Shown piece by piece: positions 43,232 to 52,049 of a DNA stretch of 64,000 bases (the stretch's first letter is position 1; every line of letters begins with the position of its first letter). The notes beneath the pieces are model-generated. The model did not search any database. It was not told the DNA's origin and saw nothing but the letters and a program-made list of their open reading frames with translations. The translations under genes and the position numbers were made by a program. Source of the DNA: an uncultured Oscillibacter sp. (GTDB taxonomy: Bacteria; Bacillota; Clostridia; Oscillospirales; Oscillospiraceae); contig CAJUMX010000002.1 in assembly GCA_910587705.1 (NCBI GenBank), positions 231,043-295,042 of the forward strand. Direction: 5' to 3'.

Positions 43232-44434
43232 GTGCCAATCTATTGTCTTTCCATCGTTTTTCTGGTAATTGTTGCGGTCTTGTGGCTGAAAAGGCCCTTG
43301 TACATGGCCATCATCAGCGGAATCATCGCCTCCATCCTGCTCTTTCAAATTCCGTTTCCCACCGCGCTGGAAGTGCTGGCCCGGCAGTCCATAGCCCGGG
43401 ACACGATTGATGTGTTGCTGAGTTTCTATTTTGTCACATTTCTGCAAAAAATGTTGGAGAAGCGCGATCGCCTGAAGGAGGCCCAACGGGCATTCAACAG
43501 CCTTCTACGGAACCGGCGTCTCAACGCGGCGCTCTCCCCAGCCATTCTGGGGCTTTTGCCCTCAGCGGCAGTTATGACTGTGTGCACCGGTATGGTGGAT
43601 CAAACCTGCGCGGACGCTTTGGACAAACGAGACAAAATGCTGGTGGCCTGCTACTACCGCCATATCCCGGAAATGTTTTTGCCCACGTTCAGTCCGGTGT
43701 TGCTGGCGCTGACTCTCAGCGGCGCGAAAGCGGGCCTCTTTGTGTGCGGCATGCTCCCCATGGTACTGGTCGCCTGCCTTCTGCCCTATTTTGTTTATTT
43801 GCGGCGGCTGCCGGCCGAGATGCCTTCGGCGGAAGGCCGCCGCAGTCAGGAGGCTTTGTGCCTGGTCAAAAATCTTTGGCCCTTAGCAGCCGTGGTCTTG
43901 ATTATTATTTTCTTCGACCTCTCGGTCTGTATCGCGGCTCCCCTGGTAATTTTAGCGGACTATGTGGCAGAACGCTTCCGTGTTCAGGAACTTCCCGGGC
44001 TGCTTCGGGACGCTGTGGAACCGATTCTGCTGGGGAATATGTACCTCATTATGCTTTTCAAAGGAATCATCACCCACACCGGCGTGGTATCCATGCTGCC
44101 GGAGTTTTTTTCTCTGTTCCCCATCCCTATTACCATGTCCTTTGCTCTGATTTTCTTTGTGGGCACGGTGGTCAGCGGCTCCCAGGCGATGATCGCCCTT
44201 TGCCTGCCTATGGCGATGGCCGCTATTCCCACCGGTGGACTTCCCCTGCTCATCATGTTGATGTCCATTGCCTGGGCCGCCATGCAGATTTCGCCCACCC
44301 ACGTTTGCAGTTTTGTCGCGGCGGACTACTTCAAGACGACCTTGGGAGACTTGGTAATCCGGGCGTTGCCCATTGTAGTGGTCTTCAGTGTGATTGCCTA
44401 TGTCTATGGCCAATTGCTGACATTAATCCTTTAA
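43232..44434 (+). CDS. DUF401-family integral membrane protein (probable anion permease)
   Basis: 400 residues with about ten membrane helices. The late motif MQISPTHVCSFVAADYFKTT (near 350-369) and GTVVSGSQAMIAL near 312 are DUF401 hallmarks, related to the citrate/anion transporter superfamily. It starts with GTG at 43232 after AAGGAGGCTCCCT. It gives the operon a second transporter besides TRAP, possibly exporting the product or importing a related acid. Confidence 0.8.
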   Translation: MPIYCLSIVFLVIVAVLWLKRPLYMAIISGIIASILLFQIPFPTALEVLARQSIARDTIDVLLSFYFVTFLQKMLEKRDRLKEAQRAFNSLLRNRRLNAALSPAILGLLPSAAVMTVCTGMVDQTCADALDKRDKMLVACYYRHIPEMFLPTFSPVLLALTLSGAKAGLFVCGMLPMVLVACLLPYFVYLRRLPAEMPSAEGRRSQEALCLVKNLWPLAAVVLIIIFFDLSVCIAAPLVILADYVAERFRVQELPGLLRDAVEPILLGNMYLIMLFKGIITHTGVVSMLPEFFSLFPIPITMSFALIFFVGTVVSGSQAMIALCLPMAMAAIPTGGLPLLIMLMSIAWAAMQISPTHVCSFVAADYFKTTLGDLVIRALPIVVVFSVIAYVYGQLLTLIL

Positions 44435-44573
44435 TCCCTATATCAGCAAAACTCGCAAGGCAAATGCTTTTACAACCGCCGATGGCTCGGAGTAGTTGCT
44501 CAAGGACCGCCAGCTTAACGCTATATGTCCCTTCACACTTTGCCGCACGGAACGGAACTTTATTTAGAGCTAC

Positions 44574-44616
44574 AAAAACAGGAATAGAAAGCTAAAGGCT
44601 TTCTATTCCTGTTTTT
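44574..44616 (+). terminator. Terminator of the island operon
   Basis: A 19-bp perfect stem (44574-44592 with 44598-44616) with a 5-nt loop ends in TTTTT, closing the dctP-to-DUF401 operon. Confidence 0.85.
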
Positions 44617-44874
44617 ATAGCTTGTTGGAAAGAAAAAGGAGCATTTTGTTTATATTGAAAATTATTTAGTTGGTTTGAAAGAATACCTATGGCTCCATCG
44701 AACTGGCAGAATTGCTGCGGGAGGGTGAATACGATGTGGTAGAACTGGTTGGCGCAACAACCCATGCCTCTGTTCTCAGGAAGAGCGAAAAGTATTCCAT
44801 TAATAAAGCCTATATAACCTATTTATTCATGAAAGCCGTCACATTTGTGACAGCCTTTTAAAGTTTGGAGGCGT
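44617..44874 (+). other. Unrecognised low-GC stretch
   Basis: No intact gene. A plus frame near 44685-44860 reads YGSIELAELLREGEYDVVEL, continues about 35 residues and stops; I do not recognise it and it lacks a start. A GTCACA/TGTGAC hairpin followed by TTTT lies near 44838-44863. Probably mobile-element debris. Confidence 0.4.
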
Positions 44875-44887
44875 TCCCTATTTTTAT

Positions 44888-45124
44888 CTGCCCCGACAAC
44901 CTGAAAGCAAACCCCAAGTTGTGGTTGTGGGAACCGCGGGATGTGGACATCATCGACGCCGGACTCCCGCTCTTCGTCCTAGCCTTGAGTATCTCCTGCT
45001 GGTGCTGACTGTCCTCTACGCCTTCCTCTCTATCCGCAGGAGGGCGCCAATATCCTGAACTTCCTGCGCCGTGCCGTATGCTTCTTGTTCCCGCGCCAAC
45101 AATATTACGAATGGAAGGAGTCCT
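44888..45124 (+). pseudogene. Broken conjugation gene of Tn1549-type elements (small membrane protein before the VirB4-like ATPase)
   Basis: Three frames in succession give FICPDNLKANPKLWLWEPRD, LTVLYAFLSIR and EGANILNFLRRAV ... RQQYYEWKES. Together these match a small two-helix protein found in Firmicutes ICEs between the PrgI-type and VirB4-type genes. At least two frameshifts disrupt it. The identification is from remembered family sequence. Confidence 0.6.
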
Positions 45125-45128
45125 GATT

Positions 45129-45347
45129 TTGAACCGAAAACAGAAAAAAGAACTGCGGCGGCAGTTGTCCACCCGGCAGCTCACGGGCGTCGACCAGCTC
45201 ACCGAACACGGCCTGAAAACGGCCAAGGGTGAGTTGGTCTTTTTTCTTCTCAGCCCAGACAATCTCCCTGTCCTTTCCGCCGACGGCGTCCGACCCCCTC
45301 TGGGGGCGCGGCGGAGCTTCTGGCCGTTTACTGGCAACAGGATGTGA
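45129..45347 (+). pseudogene. 5' fragment of a second ICE conjugation gene
   Basis: Beginning at a TTG directly after the previous fragment: LNRKQKKELRRQLSTRQLTG, then VDQLTEHGLKTAKGELVFFL and NLPVLSADGVR, after which the frame is lost. This is the N-terminus of the roughly 200-residue protein that precedes VirB4-like genes in Tn1549-type ICEs. The rest is deleted. Confidence 0.65.
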
Positions 45348-45431
45348 CGACAGAGCATTTTGACCGTTTTGATAGGTAAGGGAAGGCGCGCCTCAATGGT
45401 TAAAAAACAGAAGAAGAAAACGAGCCGAGCT

Positions 45432-45640
45432 AGCTTGATATGTGTACCATCTATGAATATCATTTTAGATTTTACCATCTAGCTATTCAGTGCTTTGCTC
45501 AGCATATGCTCAAAAACTTCTTTGCGCGGTTCCGACGGAAATTGATTGCGGAACACATAGCTCACTGTCGCAAAATATGGGGTTTCCATTTGTCCTTCCC
45601 CCATCTTTCTATCCTGTTTCATCTCGGCCGCATTACACCC
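45432..45640 (-). mobile_element. IS1182-type transposase fragment
   Basis: A minus-strand frame reads TPYFATVSYVFRNQFPS, EVFEHMLSKALNS, a stop codon (45479-45481), then MVKSKMIFIDGTHIK, the IS1182-family DDE start. The frame then runs into unrelated sequence near 45432. Internal fragment with a nonsense mutation. Confidence 0.65.
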
Positions 45641-45647
45641 CAAAAAG

Positions 45648-45676
45648 AAGAGAGAGGACGCTTCGTCCTCTCTCTT
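45648..45676 (-). terminator. Terminator of the pyrH-to-polC cluster
   Basis: A 13-bp perfect stem (45648-45660 with 45664-45676) is followed on the minus strand by TCTTTTTG, 14 bp after the small membrane protein stop. Confidence 0.75.
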
Positions 45677-45690
45677 CTTCACAGCGGCCG

Positions 45691-45873
45691 CTATTTCTTC
45701 TCTTTTTTCTCAGGCAGGAACACCATCACGGCCCCAATAACGCCAATCGCTGCAAACACATGCTGCCAGCTGATACTCAAATCGAAAAAATATCTCCACC
45801 CATCCCCCAAAGCGCCGAGCATCAACGTGATGCTGAGCAGAATCAGGGCGATTCCTCTCAATTGGTTTTTCAT
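45691..45873 (-). CDS. Small membrane protein, unknown function
   Basis: 60 residues, two predicted membrane helices (about 5-22 and 33-53) and a Lys-rich end EKKEKK. It starts 24 bp after the polC stop with AGGAGGGGCAA before the ATG, and is followed by a terminator, so it looks like a real last gene of the operon. No family recognised. Composition is close to the other small membrane protein at 24701-24955 (both have a GIALIL segment). Confidence 0.6.
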   Translation of the reverse strand: MKNQLRGIALILLSITLMLGALGDGWRYFFDLSISWQHVFAAIGVIGAVMVFLPEKKEKK

Positions 45874-45897
45874 TTGCCCCTCCTATTCCGGTCTTGA

Positions 45898-48800
45898 TCA
45901 AAACAACGTGATCTGGCTGGTCTCCGCCATGCCCGCGAAGGCTCCCAGAGCCTTGAGCTGCTCAATGTGCGTTTTGGAGAGCTTATTGCAGCACAGGGCA
46001 AACTCCTCAATGGAGATGAACTCCTTCCCCTGCCGCTTCTCTACCGTGTCCAAGGCCGCCGCCTCGCCTAAGCCGTGGACCGTGGTAAAGGGCGGCAGGA
46101 GACCGTTCTCCGTCACCACAAACTTTGCGGCGTCGGAACGGTAGATGTCGATGGTCTCAAAGTGGAAGCCCCGGAGGTAGAATTCATAGCAGACCTCCAG
46201 TGTGGTCAGCAGGTTCTGCTCCACGGCGGTGGCGTCCTTGTTGTTTTCAATCTCCCGGATTTTCTTCTTCACCGCCTCTTTTCCGGCACAGCAAAACTCC
46301 GCGTCAAAGGCTTTCGCCCGGACGGAGAAGAAGGTGGCATAGAAGGCCAGGGGCTCATGGACCTTGTACCAGGCGATGCGGAAGGCCATCATGACGTAGG
46401 CCACGGCGTGGGCCTTGGGGAAGAGATAGCCGATCTTCGCCAGGGAATCGATGTACCACTCCGGTACGTCGTGCTCCCGCATGGCCTCCTCCCAGCCGGG
46501 CTCAAAGCCCCCCTTTTTCACCTTCCCCTTTCGGACGGACTCCATAATTTTAAAGCTCATCTTGGGGTCCAGGCCCTTGGAAATCAAGTAGAGCATAATG
46601 TCGTCCCGGCAGCCCACGGTCTCCAAGACCGTTGCCGTCTTGCTGACGATCAGCTCCCGGGCGTTGCCCAGCCACACGTCGGTACCGTGGGAGAAGCCGG
46701 AGAGGCGCACCAGGGTGTTGAAGTCCTTGGGCTGGGTGTCGATAAGCATCTGCCGGGTGAAGCGGGTGTTGAACTCCGGAATGGCCACCGCCCCGGTGGG
46801 GCCCAGGATTTCGTCGTTCTCATAGCCCAGGACCTTGCTGGAGATAAAGATGGACATGGTGTCTGGGTCGTCCAGGGGGATTTTTTGCGGGTCCACCCCG
46901 GTGAGGTCCTGCATCATGCGGACCATGGTGGGGTCATCGTGTCCCAGCATGTCCAGCTTTAAGAGGTTGTCCTCCATGGAGTGGTATTCAAAATGAGTGG
47001 TGATGGTGTCGGAGTCGTCGGCGTCCGCCGGGTGCTGGACTGGGCAGAAATCCTCCATGCTCTTGTCCGCCGGGACCACCACCAGTCCCCCCGGGTGCTG
47101 CCCGGTGGTCCGCCGTACCCCCACGCAGCCCAGGGTCAGCCGGTTTTCCTCCGCCCGGCCCACGGTCATCTGGTTTTCCTCCAGGTACTTTTTCACAAAG
47201 CCGTAGGCGGTTTTCTCCGCCAGCGTCCCGATGGTCCCCGCCCGGAACACCTGGGTTTCGCCGAACATCTCGATGGCGTGGCGGTGGGCCCGGGCCTGAT
47301 ACTCGCCGGAAAAGTTCAGGTCGATGTCCGGCACCTTACCGCCGCCAAAGCCCAGGAAGGTCTCGAAGGGAATGTCGAAGCCGTCCTTTTCATACTTGGT
47401 CCCGCACTTGGGGCACACCTTATCCGGCATGTCCGCCCCGCAGCCATAGGACCCGTCCTGGACAAACTCGCTGTTTTTGCACTTCGGACAGCGGTAATGG
47501 GGCGGCAGGGAGTTGACCTCTGTGATGCCGGACATGTAGGCCGCCAGGGACGAGCCCACGGAGCCCCGGGAGCCCACCAGATAGCCGTTTTCCAGGGAGC
47601 GCTGGACTAATTTTTGGGCGGACATGTACACTACGTCGTATTTCCCCAAAATGCCGCCCAGCTCCACGTTCAGCCGGTCCACAATCAGCTGGGGCGGGTC
47701 CTCGCCGTAGAGGCGGTGGACCTTCTCCCAGACCAGGCGGTTCAAATCCGCCTCGGAGTTTTCCAGCTTGGGCGGGAACAGCTCCTTGGGCAAAAGCTCA
47801 AATTGCTCAATCTGGTCCGCTACCAGGCGGGTATTGGTCACCACCACCTCATAGGCTTTTTCCTCTCCCAGGTAGGAGAACTCTTTTAGCATCTCATCGG
47901 TAGTTTTGAAATAGATGGGCAGGGGCTCGTTGGCGTCGGGGAACTTTTTCGAGGCCAGGAGGATGTGCCGGAACACCTCGTCCTCCGGCTCCCGGAAGTG
48001 CACGTCGCCGGTGGCGCAGACGGGCTTGCCCAGCTCCTCCCCCAGGCGGACAATGACCCGGTTGAACTCCCGCAGGTCCTCCTCGTTCCTGGCGTCGCCG
48101 TTACGGAGCATAAACGCATTGTTGCACAGGGGCTGAATCTCCAAGTAATCATAGAAGGAGGCGATGCGCTTTAGCTCCTCCCAGTCCTTGTGGTCCTTGA
48201 CCGCCTGGAACAGCTCTCCCGCCTCACAGGCCGCGCCCACGATGATCCCCTCCCGGTGCTCCTTCAGCAGGCTCTTGGGAATGGTGGGCACCCGCTTGAA
48301 GTATTTCAGGTTGGAGGCGGAAATCATCTGGTAGAGGTTTTTCAGCCCCGTCTTGTTCCGGGCCAGGAGGATGATGTGCTTGGGGAAGCGGTTGGACTTG
48401 TTTCCCAGGGGCCGCAGCTTCTCCATCTCGCCGTTGACGGCCCGAAGGGTGTGAATCCCCTTTTCGTGGAGCATTTTCCAAAAGGGAATCAGCATATAGC
48501 CCACCGTGGCCGCGTCGTCGCTGGCCCGGTGGTGGTTGAAGGCGGGAAGGTCCAGATGCTCCGCCACGATATCCAGCTTGTATTTCCCCAGGCCCGGCAG
48601 CAGGTTCTGGGCCAGAATCAGGGAGTCAATATAGGTGGGATGGAACTCCAGCCCCGCCTCGGCGCAGCCCTTGCGGATAAAGCCGATGTCGAACTCTGCG
48701 TTGTGGGCCGCCAGGGGCCGCCCGTTCACGAATTTCAAAAAGTCCGCCAGGGCCTCCTTGGGCGGCGGAGCGTCCTTGAGCATCTCGTCGGTGATGCCCG

Positions 48801-49890
48801 TGAGGCCGATGATCTCCGGCGTCAGCCGCTTCCCGGGGTTTACGAAGGTCTGGAACCGCTCGGCGATCTCGCCGTCCCGCAGCACCACCGCACCGATCTC
48901 CGTTATGGCCTCCCGGTCTACCCGGAGACCCGTGGTCTCGATGTCAAAGCAGACGATCTCCCCGTCCAGGGGAATGTCCTGGGAGCCGTGGACGGCGATG
49001 CGGTCGTCCACGTTATTGATGAAATAGCCCTCCACACCATAGAGGACCTTGATTTTATTTCCGGCGGCGTGCCACGCCTCCGGGAAGGACTGGGCTACGC
49101 CGTGGTCCGTGATGGCAATGGCGGGGTGGCCCCAGCGGATGGCCTCCTGGATGACCTCCTTGGTGTCGGTGAGAGCGTCCATGTTGCTCATCCGGGTGTG
49201 AAGGTGGAGCTCCACCCGCTTCACCGGGGCGGCATCCATCCGCTCCTCGTGGTCCGTTACGTTGATGTGCTGGGGGTTGAGCTGGATGTCCTTGCCGTCC
49301 CAGGTGGGCTCCATCTTCCCCTGAACCACCAGCCACATGCCGGGCTTTACCGCCCCCTCCAGGGCCTGGGCCTCCTTGGCCCCCAGATTCTTCTGCACCG
49401 TGACGGAGCCGGTGCCGTCGGTCATGTCGAAGCTCAGTCGCCACATGCCCGGCCGCCGGGTCTCCCGGCACTCGAAGGCAAAGACCTTCCCGGAGACCGT
49501 GGCCGTGCCCATTTTCACGTTCAGCGCCGACATGGGGCCGGGGCGGGTCTTGATGGGATTGCCCATGAGAATTTTGCCCATCTTTTTCTTGGGAGCCGCC
49601 TTGCCCCCTCCGCCACTCTGGGGAGCCGGGCCGGGCGCGGAAGGCGGCGGAGCTGTACAGGTGACGTTCAAGGCCACCTTTTGAAAGCCGTAGACCGCCC
49701 GCAGCGTCTCCTCCAGGCCTTGCACGCACCCCTGGTCCAGGGGGCTTTTCACCGCCATATCCAGCTCTATGGACCGCTCCCCCTGGTCGATGCGGCCATG
49801 GGTCAGCTCCGCCCCGGCCAGCCGGAGACGGAGCTCAGGAGACGCCGACAGCTCGGCGAAAAATTCAAAAAATGGAATGTTTCTCGACAT
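45898..49890 (-). CDS. polC: PolC-type DNA polymerase III alpha subunit
   Basis: Replicative polymerase of low-GC Gram-positives with built-in proofreading. 1330 residues, somewhat shorter than B. subtilis PolC (about 1437). Order: N-terminal domain, OB fold (about 125-210), PHP start VELHLHTRMSNMDA near 227, DEDD exonuclease DIETTGL near 316, second PHP part, a CPKC ... CPKCG zinc site near 815-850, the catalytic PDIDLNFSG block near 868, and the HhH region. The ATG at 49890 (MSRNIPFF) follows AGAGAGGACGCC. Confidence 0.97.
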   Translation of the reverse strand: MSRNIPFFEFFAELSASPELRLRLAGAELTHGRIDQGERSIELDMAVKSPLDQGCVQGLEETLRAVYGFQKVALNVTCTAPPPSAPGPAPQSGGGGKAAPKKKMGKILMGNPIKTRPGPMSALNVKMGTATVSGKVFAFECRETRRPGMWRLSFDMTDGTGSVTVQKNLGAKEAQALEGAVKPGMWLVVQGKMEPTWDGKDIQLNPQHINVTDHEERMDAAPVKRVELHLHTRMSNMDALTDTKEVIQEAIRWGHPAIAITDHGVAQSFPEAWHAAGNKIKVLYGVEGYFINNVDDRIAVHGSQDIPLDGEIVCFDIETTGLRVDREAITEIGAVVLRDGEIAERFQTFVNPGKRLTPEIIGLTGITDEMLKDAPPPKEALADFLKFVNGRPLAAHNAEFDIGFIRKGCAEAGLEFHPTYIDSLILAQNLLPGLGKYKLDIVAEHLDLPAFNHHRASDDAATVGYMLIPFWKMLHEKGIHTLRAVNGEMEKLRPLGNKSNRFPKHIILLARNKTGLKNLYQMISASNLKYFKRVPTIPKSLLKEHREGIIVGAACEAGELFQAVKDHKDWEELKRIASFYDYLEIQPLCNNAFMLRNGDARNEEDLREFNRVIVRLGEELGKPVCATGDVHFREPEDEVFRHILLASKKFPDANEPLPIYFKTTDEMLKEFSYLGEEKAYEVVVTNTRLVADQIEQFELLPKELFPPKLENSEADLNRLVWEKVHRLYGEDPPQLIVDRLNVELGGILGKYDVVYMSAQKLVQRSLENGYLVGSRGSVGSSLAAYMSGITEVNSLPPHYRCPKCKNSEFVQDGSYGCGADMPDKVCPKCGTKYEKDGFDIPFETFLGFGGGKVPDIDLNFSGEYQARAHRHAIEMFGETQVFRAGTIGTLAEKTAYGFVKKYLEENQMTVGRAEENRLTLGCVGVRRTTGQHPGGLVVVPADKSMEDFCPVQHPADADDSDTITTHFEYHSMEDNLLKLDMLGHDDPTMVRMMQDLTGVDPQKIPLDDPDTMSIFISSKVLGYENDEILGPTGAVAIPEFNTRFTRQMLIDTQPKDFNTLVRLSGFSHGTDVWLGNARELIVSKTATVLETVGCRDDIMLYLISKGLDPKMSFKIMESVRKGKVKKGGFEPGWEEAMREHDVPEWYIDSLAKIGYLFPKAHAVAYVMMAFRIAWYKVHEPLAFYATFFSVRAKAFDAEFCCAGKEAVKKKIREIENNKDATAVEQNLLTTLEVCYEFYLRGFHFETIDIYRSDAAKFVVTENGLLPPFTTVHGLGEAAALDTVEKRQGKEFISIEEFALCCNKLSKTHIEQLKALGAFAGMAETSQITLF

Positions 49891-49923
49891 GGCGTCCTCT
49901 CTTGTGCATTTCAATCTCGGGTC

Positions 49924-50961
49924 TCAAAGCCTCCCGATTTCTTCCATCAGCGCGTCCACCAGCCGCTCCTGGGGGACCTTGTACAAAATTTCCCCCTTGC
50001 GAAATAGCAGCCCTTCGCCCTTGCCACCGGCGATGCCGATATCGGCGGCGGAGGCTTCCCCCGGGCCGTTGACGGCGCAGCCCATCACCGCCACGGTGAT
50101 GTTCTTTTCGCAGTCCGCCAGCCGCCACTCCACCTCCTCGGCAATGGGGATCAGATCAATCCGGGTCCGGCCGCAGGTGGGGCAGGCAATCAGGTTCACG
50201 CCGGTTTTGCGCAGACCCGCCGCCTTCAAAATCTTCTTGGCGGCGTAAATCTCCTCCACCGGGTCGGCGGTCAGGGTCACCCGAATGGTGTCCCCCACCC
50301 CCAGGCAGAGGAGGCCACCGATGCCCATGGCGGACTTCACCAGCCCCATGGAGGGGGTGCCCGCCTCGGTAACCCCCAGGTGGAGGGGGTAGTCCGTCTG
50401 TTTACTAAGGGCCAAATAGGCCGCCATGGTCAGCGGCACGTCGGAGCACTTGACGGAAAAGCAGATGTCGTCAAAATCAAAGCGGTTCAGCAGCCGGGCC
50501 TGTCCCAGGGCGCTTTCCACCAGGGCCCCGGCGGTGACGCCGCCGTGCCTGGCCCGGAGCTCCTTTTCCAAAGAGCCGCCGTTGACCCCCACCCGAATGG
50601 GGATGCCCCGGAGGCGGCAGGCGTCCGCCACGACTTTGACCTTTTCCCCTCCGCCGATGTTGCCGGGGTTGATGCGGATGGCGTCGATTCCCCGCTCCGC
50701 GCAGGTGAGGGCAAATTTGTAGTTGAAGTGAATATCGGCAATCAGGGGAATGGAAATTTGCTCCTTGATTTTGTCCACGGCCTCCGCCGCCGCCTGATCT
50801 GGAATGGCCACCCGGATGATCTCACACCCGGCGGCCTCCAGTTTTTTGATCTGGGCCACAGTGGCGGCCACGTCGTCGGTTTTCGTATTGCACATGGACT
50901 GGATGGACACCGGTGCGCCGCCGCCCACCGGAACCTTTCCCACCATCAGTTGTTTCGTCAT
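49924..50961 (-). CDS. ispG: IspG, 4-hydroxy-3-methylbut-2-enyl-diphosphate synthase
   Basis: [4Fe-4S] enzyme of the MEP isoprenoid pathway. 345 residues. It begins MTKQLMVGKVPVGGGAPVSIQSM, and the cluster motif ACPTCGRTRIDL is near 257-268 with a third Cys in MGCAVNGPGEA near 299. Short bacterial form. The ATG at 50961 follows GGGGAGGGTCCTGAT; the reading 12 codons longer overlaps rseP. Confidence 0.96.
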   Translation of the reverse strand: MTKQLMVGKVPVGGGAPVSIQSMCNTKTDDVAATVAQIKKLEAAGCEIIRVAIPDQAAAEAVDKIKEQISIPLIADIHFNYKFALTCAERGIDAIRINPGNIGGGEKVKVVADACRLRGIPIRVGVNGGSLEKELRARHGGVTAGALVESALGQARLLNRFDFDDICFSVKCSDVPLTMAAYLALSKQTDYPLHLGVTEAGTPSMGLVKSAMGIGGLLCLGVGDTIRVTLTADPVEEIYAAKKILKAAGLRKTGVNLIACPTCGRTRIDLIPIAEEVEWRLADCEKNITVAVMGCAVNGPGEASAADIGIAGGKGEGLLFRKGEILYKVPQERLVDALMEEIGRL

Positions 50962-50962
50962 A

Positions 50963-52036
50963 TCAGGACCCTCCCCGCATAAAGAGCTGCCCAACATCTT
51001 TCAGGGTCACCAGCAGCATCAGGCCCATCAGCAGCACAAAGCACGCCGCGTTTACCGCCGCCTGATACTTCTCCGGTACCTTCCGCTTAAACAGCAGCAT
51101 GGAGGCCCCGTCGATTGCCAGGAAGAAAATCCGTCCCCCGTCCAAGGCCGGAATGGGCAACAGGTTCATCACCGCCAGATTGATGGCGATGAGAGCCCCG
51201 AAAAAGGCGATGTTCTCCAAGGCGTCCAGAGCGGTTTTGGAGGCGTTTCCCACCTCCGTCATGGTGGAGACGATGCCCACCGGGCCGCTGACCTCCGAGA
51301 GGCCCACGTTGCCCCGAAGCAGTTGAATCAGGCTGAACCACACCTGCTGCACAAAGTCCAGGGTCTGGTAGCCGATGAACTTCACCGTGGTCAAAAAGGT
51401 GGCTGGGACCTGGGCGGCATCTATCATCAGTCCGAAGCGCCCCTCCTGGCCGTCGTAGGTTCCCCGGTACAAAGGCAGGTCTTTCAAGACCACCTTCTCC
51501 CCGTCCCGAATGACCTCCACGTCACAGCCCTGGCCGTCGTTAAACCGGAGAAACAGGGCGGTGTCTCCCCGGAGGTAGGTCCGCCAGCCGTCGATTTTGT
51601 AGAAAATATCCCCCTCCATCAGGCCCTCCTCCCCCTCCAGGGGGAAGCCCTCGGAAAACCCGGCCACCCGGTCCACGTAAAAGCCGCTGGCCGTGGCGAA
51701 GAGGCAGGCAATGACCACCACTCCCGCCAGCAAATTCATGAAAGACCCGGCGGCCAAAATCACCAGCTTCTTCCAAAAGCTCTGACGGGTAAAGCAGCGC
51801 TCATCCCCGGTGTCCCCGTCCTCCCCGTCCAGGGCGCAAAAGCCGCCGATGGGAAGAAGCCGGAGGGAATACCGGGTCTCGCCCGTCTCCCGGTGCCACA
51901 GCAACGGGCCCATGCCGATGGAAAATTCGTTGACCCGCACGCCACAGAGCCGGGCCGCCAGGAAGTGACCTAGCTCGTGGATGGCAACCAGGAAGCCGAA
52001 GATGAAAATACCCGCCAGAACATAGACGAAGCTCAT
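50963..52036 (-). CDS. rseP: RseP/RasP-type site-2 metalloprotease
   Basis: Intramembrane zinc protease that cleaves anti-sigma factors and signal-peptide remnants. 357 residues. HELGHF at 20-25 is the zinc motif, a PDZ domain covers about 110-190, and the third ligand motif LLPIPALDGGR is near 295 (usual NPDG relaxed to ALDGG). Four membrane helices. Between dxr and ispG, the common order in Firmicutes. Confidence 0.95.
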   Translation of the reverse strand: MSFVYVLAGIFIFGFLVAIHELGHFLAARLCGVRVNEFSIGMGPLLWHRETGETRYSLRLLPIGGFCALDGEDGDTGDERCFTRQSFWKKLVILAAGSFMNLLAGVVVIACLFATASGFYVDRVAGFSEGFPLEGEEGLMEGDIFYKIDGWRTYLRGDTALFLRFNDGQGCDVEVIRDGEKVVLKDLPLYRGTYDGQEGRFGLMIDAAQVPATFLTTVKFIGYQTLDFVQQVWFSLIQLLRGNVGLSEVSGPVGIVSTMTEVGNASKTALDALENIAFFGALIAINLAVMNLLPIPALDGGRIFFLAIDGASMLLFKRKVPEKYQAAVNAACFVLLMGLMLLVTLKDVGQLFMRGGS

Positions 52037-52049
52037 GGAAACATGCCCC

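Noticed and set aside
44858..45478. 206-codon minus frame in the debris region
   Set aside because: Only its first ~15 residues are transposase-like; the rest is antisense to the ICE fragments.
48190..50007. 605-codon plus frame opposite polC
   Set aside because: Shadow frame spanning the polC start and part of ispG; composition only.
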